NCBI GenBank assembly: GCA_021851405.1
Contig: JAJZDW010000007.1
Location: 52,640 to 116,639 of the forward strand
DNA from: Pseudomonadota bacterium
Lineage (GTDB): Bacteria; Pseudomonadota; Gammaproteobacteria; Steroidobacterales; Steroidobacteraceae
Length of the DNA stretch: 64,000 nucleotides
Direction of reading: 5' to 3'
Shown here: piece by piece, positions 52,718 to 60,668 of the stretch
How positions within the stretch are numbered: position 1 is the stretch's first letter
Layout of the letters: each line of letters starts with the position of its first letter
The notes under the pieces: model-generated
The model's input: the letters and a program-made list of their open reading frames with translations, nothing else
The model's database searches: none
Told to the model about the DNA's origin: nothing
Program-made: the position numbers and the translations under genes

Positions 52718-53046
52718 GCGAAGCACCTCCCGCCGGCCCTGACGGATGCCGAGAGTTTGGCCGCGAAATTTACCCAGCATTGGGCAGCGTCGCGAGACGC
52801 AACCCGGGTCCGTGAGATCCGCGGCGTCCATGTGCCCATCCGATGACGACGTGGCGACATCCACGTCCCGCTGTTCGCAAAAAAGCGCCTCATCAACGCA
52901 AACCGGCGACGTGCAAAGGGCGATCAGCCGCATCGGGCAAGATGCTGATACCCAGATAATTTGTTAAACCGAGGCGTACATCTCGCCTCAAGACCACTTT
53001 TTGCGTATACTTTAACGAAATTTACGTTCAACTAAACGCGATCGCC
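52718..53046 (+). promoter_or_regulatory. leader of the defence pair: palindrome and promoter-like AT-rich segment
   Basis: The first 240 bases hold no recognisable gene. Just before the ATPase gene GC content drops sharply. GAGGCG (52971-52976) and CGCCTC (52984-52989) form a perfect 6-bp palindrome with a 7-base spacer. TATACT at about 53006-53011 resembles a -10 box, 36 bases before the ATG, but no clear -35 stands at the right distance. The palindrome could be an operator or a small hairpin. Confidence 0.4.
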
Positions 53047-54243
53047 ATGCTTCACTCGTACGCCTTTGCGAACTTTCGCAGCTTCCGCGAGCGCACGGAG
53101 GTATCGCTCGAGCTGGCGGAGAACGCATCCGTGAACGGCTGGGACCGGGTGTCGCGGTCAGGTCAGCGGCTGACAACGGCGCTGGCGGTGCTCGGACCGA
53201 ACGCCTCGGGCAAGACCTCGCTCATTCATCCGCTGGCGTTCCTTGCGTGGTTCATCCGGGATTCCTTCAGCGCGAAGCCCGACCAAGGTATTCCTATCAT
53301 CCCGCACTTCACCGGCGCAGACTCGCCCACAGAAATTGAAGTGATCGCTGACGCGGACGAACCAGAGAGTCTGTGGCGCTATCGCTTGAGCATGACTGCG
53401 CAGGAAGTACTCGCGGAGTCTCTGGAGAAGAAGATACGGCGGGGACAATGGTATCCGGTGTTCACGCGCACGCGGGTGCAACCAAAGCGTTATGAAGTGA
53501 ATCAGGAAGGCTTTGGTCTCGATCCGTCGCAAGCTGAGGCGGTGCGCGCGAACGTATCATTGATTTCCTGGGCGGCGCAGTTCGGAGTTCCACTGGCGCG
53601 CTCGCTGGTCAATATGCCGGTATTCACGAACCTGAACGACAGCGGCAAGATGTGGCAACCGCGCAGTGAGATCTTGGAACTCTGCACACGCCATTACGCG
53701 CAGAACGAGGGACTTCGAGTGCGGATGCGGGATCTGCTCTCGCAGTGGGACTTGGGTCTGACCGATGTGTCTATTCGCGAGCACGAGATTCCGGACGCAT
53801 CGGGCACGAAGAAACCGCGGTGGTTTGCCTACGGGGTTCACCGCGACCCGGCGCGTGGGCAGGACTATTTTCTGCCCTTTATGCACGAATCGAGTGGCAC
53901 TCAGGCCGCGTTCACTCTTCTGGCGAAGATGCTGGTGGCCTTGGAGGGTGGTGGGCTCGTCGTGTGGGATGAGCTCGATGGCGATCTGCATCCGCACATG
54001 CTCGAGCCGTTGCTCGACCTATTCTCGAATTCCGAGACCAATCCTCTTAACGCGCAGATCGTCTTTACCTGCCACGCGGTGGAAGTTCTGCGGCTTTTGC
54101 AGAAATCTCAGGTGATGTTGGTGGAAAAAGAGGGTTTGGAGAGCACGGCATGGAGACTGGATTCTCTAGAGGGCGTGCGGAGCGATGACAACCGCGCCGC
54201 GAAGTATCTCGCGGGGGCGTATGGTGCGGTGCCGAGGTTATAA
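53047..54243 (+). CDS. AAA/ABC-type ATPase of an AbiL/RloA-like defence pair
   Basis: A 398-residue cytoplasmic ATPase of the SMC/OLD-like AAA class. FANFRSFRERTEVSLEL is the usual N-terminal strand; Walker A is LGPNASGKTSL near residue 52; Walker B is VVWDELDGDLHPHM near residue 306, with the following His typical of this class; VFTCHAVEVL near residue 340 is the H-loop. The gene next door encodes a RloB-like protein, two bases downstream. ATPase plus TOPRIM-like pairs (AbiL, PARIS, OLD/Gabija) are anti-phage abortive systems. Codon use and GC differ from the core genes, and IS630 relics flank the pair. Confidence 0.85.
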   Translation: MLHSYAFANFRSFRERTEVSLELAENASVNGWDRVSRSGQRLTTALAVLGPNASGKTSLIHPLAFLAWFIRDSFSAKPDQGIPIIPHFTGADSPTEIEVIADADEPESLWRYRLSMTAQEVLAESLEKKIRRGQWYPVFTRTRVQPKRYEVNQEGFGLDPSQAEAVRANVSLISWAAQFGVPLARSLVNMPVFTNLNDSGKMWQPRSEILELCTRHYAQNEGLRVRMRDLLSQWDLGLTDVSIREHEIPDASGTKKPRWFAYGVHRDPARGQDYFLPFMHESSGTQAAFTLLAKMLVALEGGGLVVWDELDGDLHPHMLEPLLDLFSNSETNPLNAQIVFTCHAVEVLRLLQKSQVMLVEKEGLESTAWRLDSLEGVRSDDNRAAKYLAGAYGAVPRL

Positions 54244-54245
54244 GT

Positions 54246-54746
54246 ATGGCACCTCTGACACGGACGAACACCACGGTGCTGCTGGTCTGTGAGGGGTACG
54301 CGGAGGTAGAGTGGGTTCGTGTCATTCGTGATTTGTACTTGCCGCGGGGATGCGGCGTCTCATTGCGGTCGGAAAATCGGCGCGGCTTCGGAGGGTCGGC
54401 GGCCCTGACCCTGGCCGTACAACGTCGACGCGAAGGGGATTATGACCGCGTGGGCGTGGTGGTGGATACCGATCAGCTTTGGGGAGATGCGGAGCGTCAA
54501 AAGGCCATCGAGCACGGAATTGCGGCCATTGAATGCATTCCCTGCATCGAAGCGATGCTTCTGAGCGTCGATGGTCGCCGGACACATGCTCGCACGGCCG
54601 ATAACAAGGATGCCTTTGAGCTGGCATATGGCGCGACAGCGCACAGACCCGGGGTCATCCAGAGACATTTTTCGCGCAACAAGTTCGACGCTGCTCGAGG
54701 CCGGGTTCTCGCCGTCGATCGGTGCTTGAAGCTTCTCGATTGCTAA
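54246..54746 (+). CDS. RloB-like protein with TOPRIM-type motifs (effector candidate)
   Basis: A 166-residue protein. The first strand VLLVCEGYAEVEW has Glu16 and Glu20 in the pattern of TOPRIM/RloB proteins (VEG-x-TE in relatives). VGVVVDTDQLWG supplies a D-x-D (Asp74 and Asp76). ECIPCIEAMLL and ADNKDAFELAY resemble later RloB-family blocks. These features suggest a metal-dependent nuclease fold, but catalytic activity is inferred. It starts two bases after the ATPase gene, so the two are co-translated. In AbiL the ATPase and RloB-like subunits together abort phage infection. Confidence 0.75.
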   Translation: MAPLTRTNTTVLLVCEGYAEVEWVRVIRDLYLPRGCGVSLRSENRRGFGGSAALTLAVQRRREGDYDRVGVVVDTDQLWGDAERQKAIEHGIAAIECIPCIEAMLLSVDGRRTHARTADNKDAFELAYGATAHRPGVIQRHFSRNKFDAARGRVLAVDRCLKLLDC

Positions 54747-54922
54747 GGTTCGTGGTTGTTGCCCGATTCGAGACCGGCATCGGCAATGCCCGCAGGAAAC
54801 GATCAGCCACCCCTGAGAGTAATGCGATACACTAAAATCCAGAATCTGGAGATTATTTCACCGATTGCCCGACGCCTGTGCGCGCCGCGGCGTCCAGTGT
54901 AGTGCATCAATCTTTGGGGAAC

Positions 54923-55958
54923 TTAAGCGGCCTTGGCGCGGATAGTCTTTTGCAGGATATCCCGAGCGCTCTGGGTCCAAATGAATGGCTTTGGATTGGT
55001 GTTGTGATGCGCGATGTACTCGTCGATTGCCCAGACCAACTCGGGCACGCTGGTGAAGACACCGCGACGCAAGCGCTCGGTGGTGATGTCGCGAATGAAG
55101 CGCTCCATCCTGTTCAGCCACGAGACCGAGGTCGACGTGAAGGGCGCCTGAAAGCGCGGGTGTTTGGCGGGCCAGCGCTGCACGGCCGGATGCTTGTGGG
55201 TGGCGTAGTTGTCGACGATCAGATGCCATGTCTTGTCTATGGGGGGCTTACGGTCGATCTGGCGCAGGAACTTCAGCCACTCGCCGTGGCGGTGACGTTG
55301 CTGGCACTGAGCAATGACCTGCCCGTCGAGCACATTGAGAGCCGCGAACAGCGTGGTCGTACCATTGCGCTTGTCGTCGTGGGTCATGGTCGCGGCACGG
55401 CTCTTCTTCATCGGCAATCCCGGTTTCGACCGATCGAGTGCCTGTACCTGGCTCTTCTCATCGCAGCACAGCACCAAGGCGTGTTCAGGCGGGGAGAAGT
55501 ACAAGCCGACGATATCTTCGAGTTTCTCGATGAACTGCGGGTCGCGCGAGACCTTGAAACCGCGCACACGATGCGGCTTCGGTCCGTGGGCGCGCCAATG
55601 CCGCGACACACTCGCCGCGCTCACCCCAAGTTCGGCGGCCATGCGACGCGTGCTCCAGTGCGTGGCCGCTTTCGGCCTGCTCTGCGTGGTCAGCTGCACC
55701 AGACGCGCCACATCCACCTTCACCGGCGGGGCCCCGCGGGGCAAATCGCGCTCAATACCCGCCAGGCGCATCCGCGCATAACGCTTCCGTCAGCGCGCTA
55801 CCTGCACCCCAATGACCTTAGTTCTGCAGCCCATCGGCCGCCAACAGCACCATGCACGCCCGCTGCGCCAATCGCACGCTCGTCAATCTCGAGTGAGCCA
55901 ACCGCATCAATTCGGCTCGCTCCTCATCGCTCAACACAATCTCGGGGGCTACGCGCAC
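54923..55958 (-). pseudogene. IS630-family transposase, frameshift plus nonsense mutation
   Basis: The main open part (282 residues from 55771) has RRMAAELGVSAASVSRHWR, the DDE catalytic blocks VLCCDEKSQVQAL and LIVDNYATHKHP, and the Glu-containing end VSWLNRMERF. Upstream the N-terminal helix-turn-helix continues from GTG 55958 (VRVAPEIVLSDEERAEL) to LLAADGLQN. There one extra T after AAC shifts the frame, and a TGA stands where TGG is expected (VAR-stop-RKRY). Repairing both would give a full-length transposase of about 345 residues. It is the right-hand bracket of the defence islet. Confidence 0.88.
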
Positions 55959-56041
55959 TCTCGCTCTCCAGTGCCATCGCGGGTAGCACATTGGACCCCG
56001 GAGAGTCCTTTAAGTCCCTGTAAGAACGCGACGCTACACTA

Positions 56042-57547
56042 GTGTCTGATCGACCTCCATCTGAGCCGCAACAGCACCCGCTGCCGCTCGCCGCGCCGCT
56101 CGAGTCCGCACCACCGCCCCCCGAGACGATGGCGCCCGACGATATCCCCTTGCCGCCGCTCGATGCACCGGCGGTGCATCTGTCGATGAGTTCCTGGGGC
56201 GAGCGTCTGGAGCGCCTGCTCAGCACCCGCTCCCGGCGCCTGTTCCTGCAGGTGGGCCTGCCGTGGATGGCGGCGCTGCTCGTCGGCTTAGTCTCGGTGC
56301 TCTATGCGCGCTGGAGCACCGATGCGTACGACGTGTTTCGCGACTGGATCGCCGGCCGGTCCTGGCTTGCCTTCGCGCTGACTCCGGGCCTGACGGTGCT
56401 GGCGGTTTACCTGACGCGACGCTGGTTCTACGGCGCCGAAGGCAGCGGCATCCCGCAGGTCATCGCTGCCATCCATGCCCCGCGCGATGCGGACGACACG
56501 CTGATGAAGCGGCTGTTCGGGCTGCGCATCATCTTCGGCAAGCTCGCCGTCTCGCTGCTCGGATTCCTCGGCGGTCTGACCATCGGGCGCGAGGGGCCGA
56601 CGGTGCACATCGGCGCGGCCATCATGGTCGAGACGCGCCGCTTCTACCCGCGCCGCAGCGTGCGCCTGGAGCGCCGGCTGCTGCTCGCGGGCGCCGCGGC
56701 CGGACTGTCCGGTGCCTTCAATACACCGCTCGCCGGCGTGGTGTTCGCCATCGAGGAGCTGGCGCGCAACTTCGAGACGCGCACCAACGGCACGATGATC
56801 ACCGCGGTGGTGTTCGCGGGCCTGACCTCGCTCGCACTGGCCGGCAATTACCTGTATTTCGGGCAGCTCAACGTCACGGTCTCCCTCGGCATGGCGTTCG
56901 TCCTGCCGGTGGTGCTCGCCGCCGTGCTGTGCGGACTGCTCGGCGCGGCATTCAATTATTCGCTGCTGCACTGGCGGCGCTGGATGCCCGAGCGCGTTCA
57001 CACGTTCCGGGCCGGCCGGCCGCTCTGGTACGCATTCGCGAGCGGCCTGCTGATAGCCACGGTGGGCGTCGCTACGCACGGGCAGACCTGGGGCAGTGGC
57101 TACGATCAGGCGCGTGAGCTGTTGCACGGCACCGCGCCGCTCAGCCAGGCGTTCGCGGTGACCAAGTGGGTGACCATGGTGGCCAGTTACCTCGCCGGGG
57201 TGCCGGGCGGCCTGTTCTCCCCGTCGCTGTCGATTGGGGCGGGGATCGCGCAGTGGGTGCATGCGGCGTTCGCCTGGACGCCCATGGCGGCGGTGATCGC
57301 GCTGTGCATGACCGGCTATCTGGCGGCGGTGACCCAGTCGCCGATCACCTCATTCGTGATCGTGATGGAGATGACCAACGGCTCGGCCATGGTCATCCCC
57401 ATGATGGCGGTCGCATTGGTCTCCTCGCGCATCTCCGCGCTGTTCACCCCGCCGCTGTATGAGGCGCTCGCCGAGGAGAAGTACTTCCATTACGAGCCGC
57501 CGCCGGAAAGCGGTGTCGGGCGGGTCGAGCCGACCGCCGTCACCTGA
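56042..57547 (+). CDS. CLC-family chloride channel/exchanger
   Basis: A 501-residue membrane protein with about ten to twelve hydrophobic segments and a proline-rich N-terminal tail. The anion-pathway motifs are AEGSGIPQV, GREGPTVHIGA (gating Glu near residue 183) and GGLFSPSLSIGA. The inner proton-transfer Glu of exchangers appears conserved in FAIEELARNF, favouring a Cl-/H+ antiporter. The pore Tyr of CLC-ec1 (EMTDNY) is replaced: here the segment reads EMTNGS, placing Ser at that site. There are no CBS domains. The start codon used here is a GTG directly after the IS630 border region. Confidence 0.9.
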   Translation: MSDRPPSEPQQHPLPLAAPLESAPPPPETMAPDDIPLPPLDAPAVHLSMSSWGERLERLLSTRSRRLFLQVGLPWMAALLVGLVSVLYARWSTDAYDVFRDWIAGRSWLAFALTPGLTVLAVYLTRRWFYGAEGSGIPQVIAAIHAPRDADDTLMKRLFGLRIIFGKLAVSLLGFLGGLTIGREGPTVHIGAAIMVETRRFYPRRSVRLERRLLLAGAAAGLSGAFNTPLAGVVFAIEELARNFETRTNGTMITAVVFAGLTSLALAGNYLYFGQLNVTVSLGMAFVLPVVLAAVLCGLLGAAFNYSLLHWRRWMPERVHTFRAGRPLWYAFASGLLIATVGVATHGQTWGSGYDQARELLHGTAPLSQAFAVTKWVTMVASYLAGVPGGLFSPSLSIGAGIAQWVHAAFAWTPMAAVIALCMTGYLAAVTQSPITSFVIVMEMTNGSAMVIPMMAVALVSSRISALFTPPLYEALAEEKYFHYEPPPESGVGRVEPTAVT

Positions 57548-57785
57548 GCTGGGGCGATTCGGCGATGGCGCCGGCGAGCGGCCCTGGCCCGAGCGCCCGC
57601 CGGCCCCCGGGGCGCGCGGCACCCCTCGATCTTCGGCGCGATGCTGTGCCTTGCGGTGCGTCTCGGCGCTGCACGGGGCATTCATTCCCGCGCGCAACAT
57701 GCGCAATCGCGTGCGCTGCAACTTTGGCCGCGTCGCGGTGTTCTCCTGAGGTCACAGGCACCAACACTCACTCAGGAACTCCGTC

Positions 57786-57908
57786 ATGAGCACGACATCG
57801 AAACTTCTCTTCGCCACCCTGGCTCTGGTCGTCACGTTCGCGAGCACCGCGGTCATCGTTTCGCCGTACACCCACGCGCCGCAGTCGCAGGTGGCGCGCA
57901 CGCGCTGA
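57786..57908 (+). CDS. small hydrophobic leader-like peptide (40 residues)
   Basis: ATG 57786 is preceded by AGGA at 8 bases and opens a 40-residue frame: MSTTSKLLFATLALVVTFAS, then a short polar tail ending QVARTR. It looks like a signal peptide or single membrane helix with almost no mature domain. No family is recognised. It may be a genuine small membrane peptide or chance. Confidence 0.3.
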   Translation: MSTTSKLLFATLALVVTFASTAVIVSPYTHAPQSQVARTR

Positions 57909-58529
57909 TTGGTGCACACCGTCCGGATTGCGCGGTCCCGGTTGGGGGCTCACCATCCGGACGGTGACCGGGACTGAGGTCCGCGCAGCGCCTCGCAGTG
58001 CGAGCGGACCCGGAGGACGCCCGCCCGGACCCAGCCGTTCGACCGAAGAGTCGCGGGCACCCCTGGGAGCGCGGACGGCCCCACGTGCCGAAGCAGCTGC
58101 CGCACAACGTGTCGGTCCCGGTGCTCACCGTGGCCTGGTGAAGGGGGCACGTGGTTTCGGCCGCAACGGATCGGCCTGTCGCTGCGCCATTGCCGCAGCA
58201 TCACCGTCAAGCGGCTGTTCCTGGCCCCGGCCGAACCGCCACCGCCATGCGTGGCGCTCGCATGTGCCGCTCAATGGCGTCGATCTGGGCCGGGGCAGGC
58301 GCGCTCAGGTGTCCGGCGGTTGCCTGCATCCGACCGATCCGATCACCGGGCGGAGACCTCGATGAGCACCGGGCCTGACCCATGGGACCGACGCGACATC
58401 GACCGCGTGCGGCGGTTGGGCAAGATCCCGCCGGTGCTGGCGCACGAGCCGCGCTTCGCGCTGAAGGGTGGCCCCCCGCGCTTCAGGACACTCCAATAGC
58501 AGCCAGTGCCCGCCCTATGAGCGGTCGGC
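57909..58529. other. gene-poor stretch with a 12-bp inverted repeat
   Basis: About 620 bases with several overlapping GC-rich openings on both strands, none with a recognisable domain. The only weak candidate is 58362-58499 (+), a 45-residue frame beginning MSTGPDPWDRRDIDRVRRLG with GGAG upstream. A perfect inverted repeat, CACCGTCCGGAT (57917-57928) and ATCCGGACGGTG (57955-57966), stands at its left end. The stretch separates the CLC gene from the carbohydrate locus and may be eroded DNA. Confidence 0.4.
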
Positions 58530-59312
58530 TCACGCTAGGAGAACTTTCAGGCCACGGCGTCGAAGTTCCTCGACGACCTCGGCGGGGGCGGCCGAGTCGG
58601 TGATGAGCGTGTGGAGTTGCTCAACGTGCGCGATGAGCGAGATGTTGCGGCGAAGGAGCTTCGAGGAGTCCGCGACCACGATGACTTGGCGGGAAATCTC
58701 GATCATTTTCAAGTTCAGTTGCGCTTCGGGCAGGTGCGGCGTCATCACGCCAAGCGCCGGATCGATGGCGTCCGCCCCGAGGAAAAGGCGATCGGCCTGC
58801 AGCGCAGCGAGAGCCGCCTCGCCGATGTGGCCGGAGAGAGAGTTGGATTCGCGTCGCAGAATCCCGCCGGGCATGATCAAGCGGACCATTGGCGCATTCG
58901 CGAGCAGCATGGCCACGTTGAGCGCATTAGTGATGACGTTGACCGACTGCAGTGAGGACTCGCAGATCTGTTTAGCGATTTCTGCGGTGGTGGTGCCCGA
59001 ATCGAGAATCACGGTTTCTCCGTCCTGGATCAACGACAGCGCGCATTGGGCGATGCGAACCTTTTCCGCGTGATGCAGGATCTCCTTGACCGCGAGTGGC
59101 TGATCGTCACCCTCGCGACGCAATAGAGCTCCGCCATGACTGCGAATGAGCACGCCAGCACGCTCGAGGGCCGACAGATCCGCGCGGATCGTCACCGCCG
59201 ACGTGGCGAATCGCTGGGCGAGTGAGATCACCGTGACGCGCCCGCGTTCTTGCAGCAGATCGCTGATCCGGCGTCGCCGCTCTTTCATGAGCAGGCCCGG
59301 CTCTATGGCCAT
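58530..59312 (-). CDS. DeoR-family sugar-catabolic regulator (AgaR-like)
   Basis: About 260 residues from ATG 59312; ATG 59381 and ATG 59288 are in-frame alternatives and no ribosome binding site decides. The N-terminal DeoR helix-turn-helix is MKERRRRISDLLQERGRVTV, TSAVTIRADLSALERAGVLIRSHGGALL. The C-terminal sugar-phosphate-binding domain has ILDSGTTTAEIAKQI, NVITNALNVA, FLGADAIDP and VVADSSKL. AgaR-type members repress N-acetylgalactosamine/tagatose genes, and a KbaZ/GatZ-type gene lies in the divergent operon, so it probably controls that operon. Confidence 0.88.
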   Translation of the reverse strand: MAIEPGLLMKERRRRISDLLQERGRVTVISLAQRFATSAVTIRADLSALERAGVLIRSHGGALLRREGDDQPLAVKEILHHAEKVRIAQCALSLIQDGETVILDSGTTTAEIAKQICESSLQSVNVITNALNVAMLLANAPMVRLIMPGGILRRESNSLSGHIGEAALAALQADRLFLGADAIDPALGVMTPHLPEAQLNLKMIEISRQVIVVADSSKLLRRNISLIAHVEQLHTLITDSAAPAEVVEELRRRGLKVLLA

Positions 59313-59599
59313 CTCGGCTGAACCAGATTCGACTGTGGTCGAGCGACTCAAGGTATCGCCAGGAAGCGTCGTGGGATTCATCTGCGTGTCGTCAACCCAA
59401 AATGCAAGCGAGCTCGCTGAATCGGTGGTGTCTCGAGTTGCCGAAGCGAGAATGTCCGGTTGCGGGCCGAACCTGCCACGTCCTCTGCGTGCCGAGGTAG
59501 GGGGCACCACTTCGAAGGATCCCGCCGTTCGGGAACTTTCGGTTTACGAGCGAGCGAAAGGGTACAGGCCGGGGAGGCTCGCCGCAAATGGGGCTCTCA

Positions 59600-59738
59600 G
59601 TCAACATATGCTTTCATTTTTTAAAAAGATATTTCGGACGCAATCTTGATTTGCGACTCTCTTGACAAAAACAAAAGGAAACGTAATTATTCGACGGAGT
59701 ACGAAAATTTCGATATAAATTTAAAAAAGGGGAGAGTC
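59600..59738 (+). promoter_or_regulatory. divergent promoter and possible DeoR/AgaR operators
   Basis: An unusually AT-rich segment. TTGACA near 59663-59668 is followed 16 bases later by TAATTA, a plausible sigma70 promoter for the transporter gene. CTTTCATTTTTT near 59610 and, on the other strand, CGTTTCCTTTTGTTTTTG across the -35/-10 spacer resemble the TTTC-repeat operators of AgaR-like repressors. CGAAAATTTCG near 59702-59712 is a near-perfect palindrome. AAGGGGAG is the ribosome binding site of the TTG start at 59739. Confidence 0.5.
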
Positions 59739-60668
59739 TTGAACGACTCGCGCCGGTCGGATTTTGCACGGTCCCGGAAGGCCGTGCTCACGCGTCACAC
59801 AGGGTTGGCATACGCGCTGGTGACTACAGTCTTGTGGGGAGTGTGGGGCGCTTTCGCTGGCGTTCCATCCCAGCACGGCTTTCCGGAGACGCTGATCTAT
59901 GTCGTGTGGGCCCTCACGATGGTTCCCCCGGCGCTGTACGTGGTGGGTCGCGGAGGCTGGAGGCTGCCCACGGACGTTAAGTCCGTGTCCCTCGGTGCAC
60001 TCATCGGGCTGACCGGGGCCGGTGGGCAGATGATCCTGTTCCACGCGGTGCACACCGGACCGACCTATCTCATCTTTCCGCTCGTTGCACTCTCGCCCGT
60101 CGTCACCATTGCCTTGTCTCTGCTGTGGCTGAAGGAGCGAGTCACGCGGTTAGGGGTATTCGCCATCGCACTCGCAGTGCTCGCCCTGCCGCTCTTTGAC
60201 TACGTGCCGGGCCGTGGACTCGGCGGTCATGGTATGGCGTGGTTCCTGTATTCCATCGTGATTCTCGCGGCCTGGGGGGTACAGGCGTTCTTCATCAAGC
60301 TTGCCAATCGCAGCATGAGCGCCGAGGGCATTTTCTTCTACATGGCGCTGATGGGTTTGCTGCTTATCCCTGTTGCGCTGTGGATGACCGATTTCGCGAA
60401 GCCGATCAATTACGGCTGGAATGGACCGTACCTCGCGGCTGCAACACAGATCTTGAATTCGCTCGGTGCGCTGACCCTGGTGTATGCCTTCCGTTACGGC
60501 AAGGCAATCGTCGTCTCACCGCTCACCAATGCAGGGGCGCCACTCATTACGGCCGTCCTGTCTCTGATGCTCCTGGGCGTCGTTCCCAATACGCTGAAAA
60601 TCATCGGCATCGCCCTGGCGTTCGTCGCTGCGACCCTGCTCGCCATTGAACCGGAAGAAAGCGCATGA
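59739..60668 (+). CDS. DMT-superfamily (EamA/RhaT-like) transporter
   Basis: About 309 residues with ten hydrophobic helices (for example GLAYALVTTVLWGVWGAFAG, LGALIGLTGAGGQMILFHAV, GIALAFVAATLLAIEP) forming two five-helix EamA repeats. TTG 59739 is chosen because AAGGGGAG lies just upstream; an in-frame opening from 59646 runs through the promoter and is unlikely. Its stop overlaps the KbaZ-like gene start (ATGA), so it is probably the inner-membrane uptake step for the sugar handled by this locus. Confidence 0.85.
   Translation: MNDSRRSDFARSRKAVLTRHTGLAYALVTTVLWGVWGAFAGVPSQHGFPETLIYVVWALTMVPPALYVVGRGGWRLPTDVKSVSLGALIGLTGAGGQMILFHAVHTGPTYLIFPLVALSPVVTIALSLLWLKERVTRLGVFAIALAVLALPLFDYVPGRGLGGHGMAWFLYSIVILAAWGVQAFFIKLANRSMSAEGIFFYMALMGLLLIPVALWMTDFAKPINYGWNGPYLAAATQILNSLGALTLVYAFRYGKAIVVSPLTNAGAPLITAVLSLMLLGVVPNTLKIIGIALAFVAATLLAIEPEESA

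Noticed and set aside
53047..54746. Calling the pair PARIS outright
   Set aside because: The ATPase fits the class, but the second protein is RloB-like and short. Without a profile search the exact system cannot be fixed.
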